A stretch of DNA of 64,000 nt from Verrucomicrobiota bacterium (GCA_013285645.1 JABDHJ010000001.1:68537-132536); one strand, 5' to 3'; numbered from the stretch's first letter, positions 17,564-26,200 are shown. The notes: generated from the letters alone by a model not told the origin. Numbers and translations are program-made.

Positions 17564-17794
17564 TTGAGCGTTAGATTTCGGGCCAACGTATCCGGCTGCG
17601 CAACCCCCTATCGAACCTTTGCCCGGCAACTCGGCATGCGTCGCTCTACCTTGCATCGCTTGGAACATGGCAAGCAAAGCATCACACTTGGCATGCTTTA
17701 CCAGATCATGGTAAGCGTCCCGCTTACTTTCGGTTGTCATTTTGTATCGTTAATTGTACCTGTCCCGAATGGCATTAACTTAAGGTCGATTTAG
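17564..17794 (+). pseudogene. Short XRE-type helix-turn-helix reading frame, tail altered by IS insertion
   Basis: A TTG-started frame encodes TFARQLGMRRSTLHRLEHGK and SITLGMLYQIM, which looks like the helix-turn-helix part of an XRE/Cro regulator. After it the sequence is not typical and runs into the left end of the IS4 element. Removing the IS and one target copy would extend the frame by about 20 codons to a TAG. A hairpin (GTAAGCG-TCC-CGCTTAC, 17711-17727) lies inside it. Without a good start or a complete domain I treat it as a remnant. A small functional DNA-binding protein is possible. Confidence 0.4.
17756..17766. repeat. Target-site duplication, left copy
   Basis: GTACCTGTCCC directly abuts the left terminal inverted repeat of the IS element. 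The identical 11 bases occur at 19316-19326. Confidence 0.85.
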
Positions 17795-19315
17795 GACGGG
17801 ATGCACGGTGTTTGTTGCGGTGGTTGATGACCTTCATCTGGCGGCGGGGATGCGTTAAAAGCTGATAGTTTTTCGGTCGTCTTTTCCGAGCGCGGGGTTC
17901 GGCCCGACCGGGGCGATAGGGGATGGGATCGCAGGCGATTGATTGGAGCAAACGGTTGATGAGTTCGGCCTGTTTGCGTGGTTGATGAGCGCTGGCGTGG
18001 ATGGCTTGGGCCGAGTGGCGCAAGGCGTCGAGGGAACCTTTGAAGCTGATGCGTTCCAGCGGCAGGTCGTGGAGTTGAGCGGCCTGTTGCATAAGGCTGC
18101 GCACGAGATTGTAGGCGATGAGGTGAACCTGCAGTTCCTTTTCGATCATGGCCGGACTCTGGCAACGCAACACATCCATTTCCAAGAGGGTCTTGATTTG
18201 GGCAAAGTGCAGTTCGATGTTCCAACGTCGGGCGTAGAGCTGACGCAGGAGGTCGGCGGGATAAAGGACCGCGTCGATGAGCGTGGTGGCCAGCGTCACT
18301 TCTCGGGTGCGAAAACCAGGGACGGCGATGAGAGTCCGGATGAGACGCACCGGCAATTGCTCGGGCAAAGCGGCAAATTCCTGCGGCGTGAGATGGACGG
18401 GAGCAGGCTTGGCTTTGGTCCAGACCACCAGTTGATCGCCCGGGCCCAGGCGACGCCCGAGCCTCATGTCGGCGGGACGAAACTGGTGCAGGCGCACCAG
18501 CGTGTCGATGCCGCGTTGGTGCAGGGCAACCATGGCGGGGTAGGAGCAAAAGGCGCGGTCGCCCAGGATGACATCGCCCTTTTTTAACTGGGGCCAAAGC
18601 TCGCGAAAGAGGGTGCTGTCGTGGACCGTTTGCCGACCGGTGACGTGCGCCAGCAAAGCGCCGCTGGCCAGGGAAAAGAGGCCCGCCATTTTGAGCACCG
18701 GAAAACCGCAGCCCGGCTTTTGCCCCTTGGGTTGTGGCCAGACGGCTTGATTTTCGGACGTATCGGGCAAAGAAACGCCCGTGCCGTCGATGATCTTCAC
18801 GTCGCGCCCGGGCAGGAGTCGTTCGTCCTTTAACACTCGTCGCTCCAAGTTCCAGGCGACTTGCCCCGCGATCAAATCCAAGGTGTCGGCCCTGAGACGC
18901 TGACGCGCCCGGCAAAAGGCCTCCGGCGTGACGGTGGAGGCGGTGCGCAGGTTGCCCCAGCACCACCAAACTTCAACCCGTCGGGCGATCTCGCGGCAGG
19001 AAGTTTTCGGACTTAGAACTTGAGCCACAAAAGCCCAAAACGTGACCACCGCAGGCAGACTGCGCCGACGGCTATTAACTCCCTTGGCGGTTGGATCAAG
19101 TAAGCGTTCGGGGAACAAATCGCCGAAGATCGCATACAAATCCTCCAACCGTTCAAGTCGTTGTAGACTTTTGCGCACTGCGGCCTTGGATCGCCCGAAA
19201 AGCAGAGGGCCAAACGCAGAAAAGAAGGGAGTTTTGAGAGCCATCCGACCCTTAAGCAAACCGCGTTCCCTTTGCTCGCATCGCTGCTCACAAAACGCTT
19301 AAGTTAATGCCATTC
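17767..19315 (-). mobile_element. Complete IS4-family insertion sequence, 1549 bp
   Basis: Perfect 18-bp terminal inverted repeats GAATGGCATTAACTTAAG (17767-17784, and its complement at 19298-19315) bracket a single transposase gene. Outside them is an 11-bp direct repeat, GTACCTGTCCC. Target duplications of 10-13 bp are usual for the IS4 family. The frame is intact and the ends are perfect, so the insertion looks recent and possibly active. The transposase stop codon lies inside the left inverted repeat. Confidence 0.92.
17775..19244 (-). CDS. IS4-family DDE transposase
   Basis: About 489 residues from the ATG at 19244 (MALKTPFFSAFGPLLFG); five further residues are possible upstream. The DDE catalytic pattern is visible: DGTGVSLPDT (first Asp), GDRAFCSYPAMVAL (second Asp) and the IS4 signature YARRWNIELHFAQIK with the Glu. 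The basic C-terminus (ARKRRPKNYQLL) may help bind DNA. It cuts and moves the element bounded by 17767 and 19315. No frameshift or stop is seen, so it is probably functional. Confidence 0.93.
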   Translation of the reverse strand: MALKTPFFSAFGPLLFGRSKAAVRKSLQRLERLEDLYAIFGDLFPERLLDPTAKGVNSRRRSLPAVVTFWAFVAQVLSPKTSCREIARRVEVWWCWGNLRTASTVTPEAFCRARQRLRADTLDLIAGQVAWNLERRVLKDERLLPGRDVKIIDGTGVSLPDTSENQAVWPQPKGQKPGCGFPVLKMAGLFSLASGALLAHVTGRQTVHDSTLFRELWPQLKKGDVILGDRAFCSYPAMVALHQRGIDTLVRLHQFRPADMRLGRRLGPGDQLVVWTKAKPAPVHLTPQEFAALPEQLPVRLIRTLIAVPGFRTREVTLATTLIDAVLYPADLLRQLYARRWNIELHFAQIKTLLEMDVLRCQSPAMIEKELQVHLIAYNLVRSLMQQAAQLHDLPLERISFKGSLDALRHSAQAIHASAHQPRKQAELINRLLQSIACDPIPYRPGRAEPRARKRRPKNYQLLTHPRRQMKVINHRNKHRASRPKSTLS

Positions 19316-19326
19316 GTACCTGTCCC
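19316..19326. repeat. Target-site duplication, right copy
   Basis: GTACCTGTCCC immediately after the right inverted repeat of the IS element, identical to 17756-17766. Confidence 0.85.
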
Positions 19327-19331
19327 CTTTT

Positions 19332-19646
19332 CTACAAGAGAGACAGTTCCAAATCTAGTTCATTGGGATCCCAATCGGGATTCCAAGCAACATTAGAGCT
19401 ACCATGACAGTTGCCCGGCGATTCTTGATCACCAACGATATTGGTTAACCGAGGTTTACGATAAGGGATTTTACCTCTGAACCGCACTACACCCGTCGTA
19501 ACAACTCTTGGAAACCGAGCCGGAACGTCTACAGCTTCAGTTGCAATGCAACTGAGTCCCATAACTAATCGGGTGTCATTTCTTACTCTTAATGGCCAAA
19601 AGCGAAATTGGTTTGTTTTTTCATCAAAAGCCCCCTCGGCAACGAT
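19332..19646 (-). pseudogene. Open frame without a normal start, unknown protein fragment
   Basis: The minus-strand frame from 19646 down to the TAG at 19332 is open for 104 codons. It reads naturally throughout (QFRFWPLRVRNDTRLVMGLS, later NPDWDPNELDLELSLL at the end). No ATG, GTG or TTG occurs before the internal ATG at 19562. In another frame a well-placed GAGGGGG precedes ATGAAAAAACAAACC but stops after 11 codons. A frameshift near 19590-19620 would join the two. It directly follows the 277-residue gene and is probably a decayed or misread small gene of the same operon. Product not recognised. Confidence 0.4.
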
Positions 19647-19663
19647 TCAGCATTCGTACGAAT

Positions 19664-20497
19664 TCATCCCAGTATAGGCGTTTTCGGTGGTTCCGATAGG
19701 ACCCTCAACCTTATATGGGCCAGTCCGAACTCCTTATCGAATTCGCTATCGAATTTACGAGACGCTATCCGCAGGAACCGAGCAACCTGCGCTGAGACCA
19801 GCGGTTCGATGTCTGGTATCGATAGGAGGCTCGTCCGCTTCTCCAAGACGGATTGACCGATAACCATATCGCCTAAGCTGCTTTTCGTGAACAAGGTGCC
19901 GGTGTTGTGTTGGAGTCCGAGGACGCGGTCCACGGCACGCATAACCTTAGGAGGCCCGCCTCGCTTAATTTGGTTCAGGAGGTCCATTGCTTGGGTCGCG
20001 ATGGTGGCCCACCGCTCGCCGCCGTAAAGGTCGGCTTCCGACCAGAGGCGAGCACGGAATATCCGGATGACGGACGGCCAACCGCCCACCTCGCGATAGA
20101 AGGCTTTCCAGTCCATGGCCGTTAACTCATACTGCCCTATCGAGGCCTTATCGGATTTCTTATCGTTATCGTGAATCACCCGGAAGCCATTGCGGATTTG
20201 TTGTGTCCCCTCGTAGACCAACCAGCTTCGGAGCCTCGCCGGGTTGACCAGATAGCGGTCGCAGGCATTGGCTATCTCAGCGAAACAGGCACCGGCGATA
20301 GCATCAAGTGAGGCACGAGCGAATTCATACAAGCATTGCTCGCAGGCGTTTGCGATAAGCCGCTCGGATAGGCCGTCACCAATAGCCTGTCTGTCGGTGC
20401 CGATAGTGTGCGAAAGGACATGGAGAGCATAGACGTCCATCATCCAAATGTCCGGGCTCTCGGGCCGGTTATAACATCCAACGATTCGAGGACGCAT
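19664..20497 (-). CDS. Unknown protein, 277 residues
   Basis: No family recognised and no signal peptide or membrane span. The sequence has an alpha-helical look (GLSERLIANACEQCLYEFAR) and several Trp-containing segments (YELTAMDWKAFYREVGGWPS). The C-terminus is Arg/Pro-rich (LRVLSEPPKTPILG). It is a single intact frame on the minus strand between the IS element and a small ART-like gene, within accessory DNA. The start is ATG 20497; the segment VYALHVLSHTIGT is close to the N-terminus. It may belong to an element cargo or defence module, but nothing in the sequence proves this. Confidence 0.6.
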   Translation of the reverse strand: MRPRIVGCYNRPESPDIWMMDVYALHVLSHTIGTDRQAIGDGLSERLIANACEQCLYEFARASLDAIAGACFAEIANACDRYLVNPARLRSWLVYEGTQQIRNGFRVIHDNDKKSDKASIGQYELTAMDWKAFYREVGGWPSVIRIFRARLWSEADLYGGERWATIATQAMDLLNQIKRGGPPKVMRAVDRVLGLQHNTGTLFTKSSLGDMVIGQSVLEKRTSLLSIPDIEPLVSAQVARFLRIASRKFDSEFDKEFGLAHIRLRVLSEPPKTPILG

Positions 20498-20704
20498 CGT
20501 CGGATTATAGGTTACCCAGCCGATCTTGTAAAATTAGGTGCCTAACGGGTGACGCTATCCACCTAAATATCCGGACTAATTGGATATGACGTTGGATTTC
20601 CAACCCGTCGTGCCTCCGTCGTCTACAAACCGGACTGTCGCACCGCTCGTATCGAGTACAATACCGGGTTGACGATCAACGGTACCTGAACGGCGCAATC
20701 AAGG

Positions 20705-20995
20705 TTAAGGATTCTCTTCAACAATCGACACGCGAAGGGTGTTGAGAATTTTAGCGGGTAATAGGGCTTCACGGTAGGGCTTGCCTTCTTCTATCCACTC
20801 GTACTTGGTGAAGGTTTTGGACGAAATTTCAATAGACAGTAGCACATCACCATCCGCTCCCTCGTTAATGTCTAGTGGCTTGTCTGATATCCATACTCCT
20901 GTCCATTTTCGATCTGTTAGGTATGACCCTGTGGCATCCTTAAAGCCATCCCTCAGGATGGCTTTAGAATGGAAGGTGCGGTGGTAAGCTGTCAT
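20705..20995 (-). CDS. Small protein resembling an ADP-ribosyltransferase-like fold
   Basis: About 96 residues from ATG 20995 (MTAYHRTFHSKAILRDGFKD); 11 more are possible upstream. The pattern AYHRT, then ILRDGF, then YLTDRKWTGVWISDKPLD, resembles the start of small ADP-ribosyltransferase/KptA-like proteins (Y-H-x-T and I-L-x-x-G-F). The second half (LLSIEISSKTFTKYEWIEEG and REALLPAKILNTL) also fits such compact domains. These families include tRNA 2'-phosphotransferases and toxin-type ADP-ribosyltransferases. The assignment is by motif similarity only. It is a solitary minus-strand gene in accessory DNA; no antitoxin partner is obvious. Confidence 0.55.
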   Translation of the reverse strand: MTAYHRTFHSKAILRDGFKDATGSYLTDRKWTGVWISDKPLDINEGADGDVLLSIEISSKTFTKYEWIEEGKPYREALLPAKILNTLRVSIVEENP

Positions 20996-21245
20996 TTTAG
21001 AGCAAACTTCCGGAGTTCGACGGCGCATGGTCGAACCGTACCCGGCGGCAGCGTGAATTTTGTAAATTTGGGTAGGACGCTCTCAGCAAAGCTTGTTCCA
21101 CAGGCTTGTCCTCAAAGCCTTCTCATCAGCAGCAACTCGATTAGCTAAAGCCTCTTACCTCAATTCGATTGTCTTTGGAGTGTTGATGTTCCACAGCAAC
21201 ACGTGTCAGTTAAAAATGTCGAGGTGTCCGTGTATAGTCTGATCA

Positions 21246-22061
21246 ATGCCAATTCATTTCTCCAAAGGTATAGCGGTCGACCCGGCTCTGGTTCAGATGC
21301 TGGCTCGGTTTACGGTTTCCGACTTTTTTTTAGTCGCTAGTTCTCGCGATAAAGAATCCCCCCATGATGGCTTAACCGCGCTTCAGAGAATCTTAACTAC
21401 TCTCGGGTCACCTTTCGTCCGAGTGGTAGGAATTGGTCGCCGAGATGGAGAAGACCACACTTCTAAACGCATTCAAATTACGGCTCTAATGCTTTTCAAT
21501 GACCACACTGAAAGTACCGGCACTGGCCAGACCTTCGCAAAGCGACTGAGGGAATTCTCACGGGAGGCCGACCTTCCCCTCATTTTACACCGAATGCGAT
21601 CCGGTCCGGTCAAGCTAGTTGATATCGCCACCGGCAAGAATCTTAAACAAAACATGACCTTCGAGGAGGCCATTCCAAAGTTTTTCGAGGTGGCAGGTGG
21701 GAATGGGTTTGAACTGGAGATGCTAGATCGGATTTATTATACGTCAGAACGCTCGTGGTGGTTGACTCCCGACGGGAAACTGAGGCCGAGCCCGGAGCAT
21801 GAATATGCCGCCCGAGAAATTCTTCAGGGCTTGGGGCTGATTCCGGCACCGGGCCGAGCGATTTACGATCAGATGTTCAACCAAGATTGGGTGCGGGCAG
21901 TGCTGGACGATTATCGCATCACTTACGAGACCTCTCGTTCGCAAGTCCGGGAGGCCAATCAGGACCAGTTACGCTCCCTAAAGGCTCTGGCCGTTGAATG
22001 TGGCGTCGGACTCTTTAACGTGACCACGAAGAAGGTAGTCTCCCCTCAAGGAATTGAGTAA
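21246..22061 (+). CDS. Unknown protein, 271 residues
   Basis: An intact plus-strand frame from ATG 21246. There is no signal peptide or membrane span and no family I recognise. Segments such as FVRVVGIGRRDGEDHTSKRI and YYTSERSWWLTPDGKLRPSP look like a folded soluble protein, and QVREANQDQLRSLKAL is a probable helix near the C-terminus. It ends 84 bases before the ATG of the phosphatase gene, so the two are probably co-transcribed. It could be a substrate or regulatory partner of the phosphatase, which is inference from position only. Confidence 0.65.
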   Translation: MPIHFSKGIAVDPALVQMLARFTVSDFFLVASSRDKESPHDGLTALQRILTTLGSPFVRVVGIGRRDGEDHTSKRIQITALMLFNDHTESTGTGQTFAKRLREFSREADLPLILHRMRSGPVKLVDIATGKNLKQNMTFEEAIPKFFEVAGGNGFELEMLDRIYYTSERSWWLTPDGKLRPSPEHEYAAREILQGLGLIPAPGRAIYDQMFNQDWVRAVLDDYRITYETSRSQVREANQDQLRSLKALAVECGVGLFNVTTKKVVSPQGIE

Positions 22062-22145
22062 TTATTGGCGACCCGAAATCGGGTGAACCGTCAACGCCAC
22101 GGACGGTCATTTTACAAGACTTCTCGGCGCACGTATCATCCCCTG

Positions 22146-22646
22146 ATGAGGCTTCGAATTTGCGCTCTCGATGAGATCAGTCGATTCATCGGTACGGCGA
22201 CCCACGTCATCTCGATCATCGATCCCGAGGATGTCGAGTTTTTGCCCAAAATGAGCCTCAAGAAAGCGAACCATCTGGTGCTTCCGTGCCACGACGTCGT
22301 TTCTGTCCGCGAGGCCATGGTGCGCAAAGCCAGAATGCCGCGTAGTTCGTGCGTGGCCCCGACCAAGGCCATGGTGAAGCTTGCGCTGGAATTCGGTCGG
22401 CAATTACCCGCAGACCATTTTATTCTGATTCACTGCCACCAAGGAATTTCGAGGTCCACTGCCATCGCATTGGCCCTTTTGTGCGAAAGGCAACCCGAAA
22501 TCCGGGAGACTGATGTCCTCCAACAGGTGCTGGCCCTTCGACGTGAAGCGTCACCCAATCGATTGATCGTGGCCTACGCCGACCAGTTGCTTGGCCGCAG
22601 GGGGCGCATGAACCGAGCGGTCAGCGCCCTGTACGGGAAGATATAG
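22146..22646 (+). CDS. Protein tyrosine / dual-specificity phosphatase-like protein
   Basis: A cytoplasmic protein of 166 residues from ATG 22146 (MRLRICALDEISRFIG). A TTG at 22065 would add 27 basic residues and has a weak AAGGA before it. The active-site P-loop is ILIHCHQGISRSTA, with the nucleophile Cys97 and Arg103 of the CX5R motif. The N-terminal part (THVISIIDPEDVEFLP) and the late helix match the compact tyrosine phosphatase family of bacteria. It would remove phosphate from protein tyrosine or from another phospho-substrate. It follows the unknown 271-residue gene and converges with the XRE regulator gene. Confidence 0.85.
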   Translation: MRLRICALDEISRFIGTATHVISIIDPEDVEFLPKMSLKKANHLVLPCHDVVSVREAMVRKARMPRSSCVAPTKAMVKLALEFGRQLPADHFILIHCHQGISRSTAIALALLCERQPEIRETDVLQQVLALRREASPNRLIVAYADQLLGRRGRMNRAVSALYGKI

Positions 22647-22685
22647 TATAGGCCCATCCTTGAAAGGCTCCATTCCGTTTCACCA

Positions 22686-22937
22686 CTAGCCCTTGTTCAT
22701 TCGCTCTGCTTCCGCTGCAAGTTGTGAGAGTTTCATGCCCAGCGACTTTGCGATTCGTTCAGCCACATCAATGCCGGGGACTCTTAGGCCTCGCTCAAGT
22801 AGGCCAATGTATGTCGGGTGGACATCAGCTTTCTCGGCCAATGCCTCTTGAGACAACTTTTTTGCGAGCCTGTGACTTTTCACTAATGGCCCAAGCGTTG
22901 AGGATATTCCCTTCCGTGGCACAGCAAAGACTCGCAA
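22686..22937 (-). CDS. XRE-family DNA-binding protein
   Basis: An 83-residue single-domain repressor-like protein. The helix-turn-helix is plain: SHRLAKKLSQEALAEKADVH then PTYIGLLERGLRVPGIDVAE, ending ERIAKSLGMKLSQLAAEAER. Such proteins are usual regulators in phages and integrative elements. It is transcribed away from the BatD/Sel1-like gene starting at 23039, so the 100-base gap between them may hold its operator. Confidence 0.88.
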   Translation of the reverse strand: MRVFAVPRKGISSTLGPLVKSHRLAKKLSQEALAEKADVHPTYIGLLERGLRVPGIDVAERIAKSLGMKLSQLAAEAERMNKG

Positions 22938-23038
22938 GTAACGTCAGGGCCAAACCACAGACAATAGTCTTGACCGAATGTAAATCGACCGCTTTCGTGG
23001 GATTAGGGCACATCAGATTCCCCCACGACTCTTGTTTC

Positions 23039-24835
23039 ATGAAAGATGATGCGCCTACACACGTCCACTGCGGCTGGATTAGCATCCTGTTAGTCGCCCT
23101 AGCTCTCTGCTGGATGTCCGGGCCGGGACTCTGGGCGAGCGCTACGCTTACTCAACAGGTTGACCCACCTGCCATCCACTTAGGCGATACCTCGAAGGTT
23201 ACCGTGACCGTTACGGACGGCGGCTGGACCAGACTGGTTCAACTTCCCAAGGTCGATGGCCTTACCGTCATAAGATTGGGGCAAGAGGAAATTGAGGGCA
23301 CAAAGGAGCATCCGATTGTTATTAGCAGGTTCTCAGTCGTACCGACGAGCACCGGGGATTTTACAATTCCACCTTTCGACATCAAAACTCAGACGAATGA
23401 AATTCTCCACTTCCAAGCCGTTACCGTCCACGTTCTCGCCCCCGGACAAAACATCCCCCCTCAACTTTTAGCCCAAACTCCGAATTCTTCTGCGACCAGT
23501 AACGATATTCCCGTTAATTCTGGGTACACTCCACCAAAGATGGTGATCATGTCAGCAAGTCCTTCATCAACTCCGGTTCAAACAACCTCACCTACGACTA
23601 ATCCTGCTGCTGATACCAACTCCACGTCGATGACAACAGATGCTGCGATAGAACGTAAAGCTGTTGCTCTCCAAGAATACAATAACACCAGTTCCCTGGC
23701 GGATGTTGAGCAGGCGGCGGCAAATCACAATCCTTCGGCAGAATATCAACTAGCGATTCGCCTACTGGAGGGAAATACCGCTCGGTCCCATGCAGCAATA
23801 CAAGTTTTAAACGACTCCTTACAGGACCTAAATAATGCGAAACCGGACCCCGGTTCCCTGAAGGGGGGACATGGTGGCTGGGTAAAAACCTTTGACGATA
23901 ACGACGATCTTTCCGAATACAAAGACGACCCACAGGTTCAACGCTACTATGAAAAAAAGGATGCCTTTCAGAAGGCCTATTCCACGGTTGTCCAACAAGA
24001 GATTTCTCAAGCTCTTCCATTACTGAGTGATTCGGCGGCCCAGAACTATTGGAAGGCCCTCGTTTTACTTGCCCGTTATTACGAGCACGGTGACGCACTG
24101 AACTGCCATGTGCTTAACAGAAAGTGGTCTGAGACTGTTGTGGCTGTCGACAAGAACAAAGCTTTCAATTTTGCCAAGCAAGCTGCGGATATTGGATGCC
24201 CGGAAGGTATGGATCGCGTCGGTCTTTACTACGTCACTGGCACTGGAGCTACTCAAGACGTGGAAGAAGGAGTAAAATGGCTTGAGCAAGCTCGACAGAA
24301 AAACTGCCTGATGGCTTATCACCACTTAGCCATCCTTTTGATCACCGGTGGCATCGATGATCTCAACGTTGGTTATTCTAAGGACCCTCAACGGGCCTAC
24401 GTTTTAGCCCGAACCCTAGAGATGATATGCGCTCAGGGTTCCTCGGGAAATCAACAGGGAAATGCCGATGCAAAGTTAGCTCGTGGTTTCTTACAGCCTG
24501 ATCAATTGCTTTCGGCAGAGTCACAAGCCGAACAGGATGCCGGACGCTTACACGCGGCCTTGACCGGCGGGGTACCCGAGGTAAATCCCAAGCGCAGTTC
24601 CAATCTAACCAAAGGCCAGTGGAAAGCGGCGATATCGGACTTAGTCGTAGGGGGGCAACTGTATTGCAAGACGGACCGCCTCTTCGCTGTGGTGGGTAAA
24701 CCAGATAAGACGCAGACGGTCGGCGACAAGGTCTATCTCTACTGGGAATGCAGCGATGGGGAGATTCAGGCTGTCTGCTCGGCAACAGGGTATAATTACA
24801 GTGGATTGGCCTTCGGCAAGGTCAATGACTACTGA
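23039..24835 (+). CDS. Secreted BatD-like N-terminal domain plus Sel1-type repeats
   Basis: About 598 residues. The frame is open for 105 codons further upstream, but that part lies antisense to the XRE gene and looks non-coding; I start at ATG 23039, just before a hydrophobic segment (CGWISILLVALALCWMSG). The mature N-terminus (VDPPAIHLGDTSKVTVTVTD, then FSVVPTSTGDFTIPPFDI) resembles the oxygen-tolerance BatD beta domain. From about residue 220 there are Sel1/TPR-like helical repeats (AKQAADIGCPEGMDRVGLYY, GVKWLEQARQKNCLMAYHHL). It is probably an extracytoplasmic scaffold or chaperone-like protein. It overlaps or abuts the GYF_2 gene that follows. Confidence 0.75.
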   Translation: MKDDAPTHVHCGWISILLVALALCWMSGPGLWASATLTQQVDPPAIHLGDTSKVTVTVTDGGWTRLVQLPKVDGLTVIRLGQEEIEGTKEHPIVISRFSVVPTSTGDFTIPPFDIKTQTNEILHFQAVTVHVLAPGQNIPPQLLAQTPNSSATSNDIPVNSGYTPPKMVIMSASPSSTPVQTTSPTTNPAADTNSTSMTTDAAIERKAVALQEYNNTSSLADVEQAAANHNPSAEYQLAIRLLEGNTARSHAAIQVLNDSLQDLNNAKPDPGSLKGGHGGWVKTFDDNDDLSEYKDDPQVQRYYEKKDAFQKAYSTVVQQEISQALPLLSDSAAQNYWKALVLLARYYEHGDALNCHVLNRKWSETVVAVDKNKAFNFAKQAADIGCPEGMDRVGLYYVTGTGATQDVEEGVKWLEQARQKNCLMAYHHLAILLITGGIDDLNVGYSKDPQRAYVLARTLEMICAQGSSGNQQGNADAKLARGFLQPDQLLSAESQAEQDAGRLHAALTGGVPEVNPKRSSNLTKGQWKAAISDLVVGGQLYCKTDRLFAVVGKPDKTQTVGDKVYLYWECSDGEIQAVCSATGYNYSGLAFGKVNDY

Positions 24836-24851
24836 CCATGGTGAGCCGACG

Positions 24852-26042
24852 ATGCAAATTTACATCCATCGTGACGATCAGGAGTACGGCCCCTATTCGG
24901 AAGATCAGATAAGGGGTTTTCTGGCGGATCGTAACGTGGCTGGGGAGGACTATTGTCGCGTTGAAGGAGACTACGAGTGGAGCCCTTTAAAGGATCGGCT
25001 TGGAGAATTATTCCCCGGTACAGTACCGGGCACGTCATTGCCACCGGAATCGAATCATCCCGAGCCCAACACGGAGGCACCGCCGGTTGATGAAAAGCGG
25101 TTTGCTCTAACCGTCTCCCCAGATGTCGAGGCGACCCTTACCTTTTGGGGGGAGATAGCCGATCCTCCACTGATTGACGGTGCTTCAGCAAGCGCGACTT
25201 CGAAGATTATGATGGGGATCGAGAGCATGCGCCGGGAGGACTACGAAAAGGCGCTGAATTTATTCCACGCAAGCCTCGAAGAGAGCCACTCGGTTGCCTC
25301 TGGCTGGCTGGGTATGGCCTATGCGGAGGCCTACTTGGCCTCCATCGACCGCAAGACGGTGGAAAATATTCGCCATGCGGTAAATAAGGCGCATGAATTT
25401 TGTCCTGCCAAACAAAAAAAAATCTCTGACCACCACGGCATGATATTGACCTTCGCCCTCGGTCAAGCTGCTGTGATGACAGGCTTTTCCTATAACGAAC
25501 ATCTTGCATCGCTGCACTCAGCCCAGCAGGGCCTTGCGGCCCAACAACGGGCCGCCAACAAAAGAGCGGCAGCTATCGCGGTGGGCTCTGTCGCTGCGGT
25601 ACTAGGAGGGCGGTCGAAGGGATCGATTGGGAAAATGATTGGCTACGGTATAGCGGCAAACCAAACGTTCAGGGCCACCGAAGCCCACGGGGTTGCGAAT
25701 CAAAGCCGAGTCCGGGCTGAAGAAAGCCTGAGTCAATCCCGAGATGCTCACGAAGTAGCCATCGCCTTCTCAGCTTTGGTTGCCGACCTAATCAAGGAGG
25801 CAAGGGACATCTACTTCGAGTGTAATCCTAAAGTTCGGGGTATCATTGATGATCGAATTAATGACATGTCCAGCAATCTTACTAAAATTGAGAATGTCGT
25901 GACCGAGGTGCATGCGCCTCCGCTACATGAACCAAAGCGGCAGAGTCCAGCGGGTGGTTGCTGGCTCGCGGTAATTATCTTTTTCTTCGCAATTTTGGGG
26001 TTCTTTGTGCTGGGATTGGTGTCTTTTATGAACTCGCCGTAA
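24852..26042 (+). CDS. GYF_2-domain protein with helical repeats and C-terminal membrane anchor
   Basis: About 396 residues from ATG 24852, preceded by GGTGAG; ATG 24825 overlapping the upstream stop is an alternative. The N-terminus (YIHRDDQEYGPYSEDQIRGF, then CRVEGDYEWSPLKD) is a GYF_2-type domain. The middle resembles TPR helices (SMRREDYEKALNLFHASLEE). A Gly/Ala-rich hydrophobic stretch (AAAIAVGSVAAVLGG) may dip into the membrane. The end (WLAVIIFFFAILGFFVLGLV) is a clear membrane helix. It is probably an inner-membrane scaffold, co-transcribed with the BatD/Sel1-like gene. Function unknown. Confidence 0.72.
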   Translation: MQIYIHRDDQEYGPYSEDQIRGFLADRNVAGEDYCRVEGDYEWSPLKDRLGELFPGTVPGTSLPPESNHPEPNTEAPPVDEKRFALTVSPDVEATLTFWGEIADPPLIDGASASATSKIMMGIESMRREDYEKALNLFHASLEESHSVASGWLGMAYAEAYLASIDRKTVENIRHAVNKAHEFCPAKQKKISDHHGMILTFALGQAAVMTGFSYNEHLASLHSAQQGLAAQQRAANKRAAAIAVGSVAAVLGGRSKGSIGKMIGYGIAANQTFRATEAHGVANQSRVRAEESLSQSRDAHEVAIAFSALVADLIKEARDIYFECNPKVRGIIDDRINDMSSNLTKIENVVTEVHAPPLHEPKRQSPAGGCWLAVIIFFFAILGFFVLGLVSFMNSP

Positions 26043-26200
26043 TGTCTCTTTGACGCATTGCCGAGGTTCCTGCTCGGTTGGGAGTTTGCGAAAACGGTCA
26101 CGTGGCCGGAGCGCGTCGTGTTTAGTCTAGGGCTCATGCTGGGGATCAGCTTGGTAAATTAATGTTCGCGGCAATAATCGTCACGTCGCAGCGGGTAAGT

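Noticed and set aside
17711-17727. GTAAGCG-TCC-CGCTTAC hairpin as another operator of the TAAGC/GCTTA type
   Set aside because: It lies inside the small HTH frame, has different spacing and lacks the ATTATAAGC core; it may be a chance stem or a repeat piece.
17943-18587. Plus-strand frame within the transposase gene
   Set aside because: Antisense of a transposase with all catalytic motifs.
22724-23038. N-terminal extension of the BatD/Sel1-like protein
   Set aside because: It lies antisense to the XRE gene; a signal segment starts just after ATG 23039.
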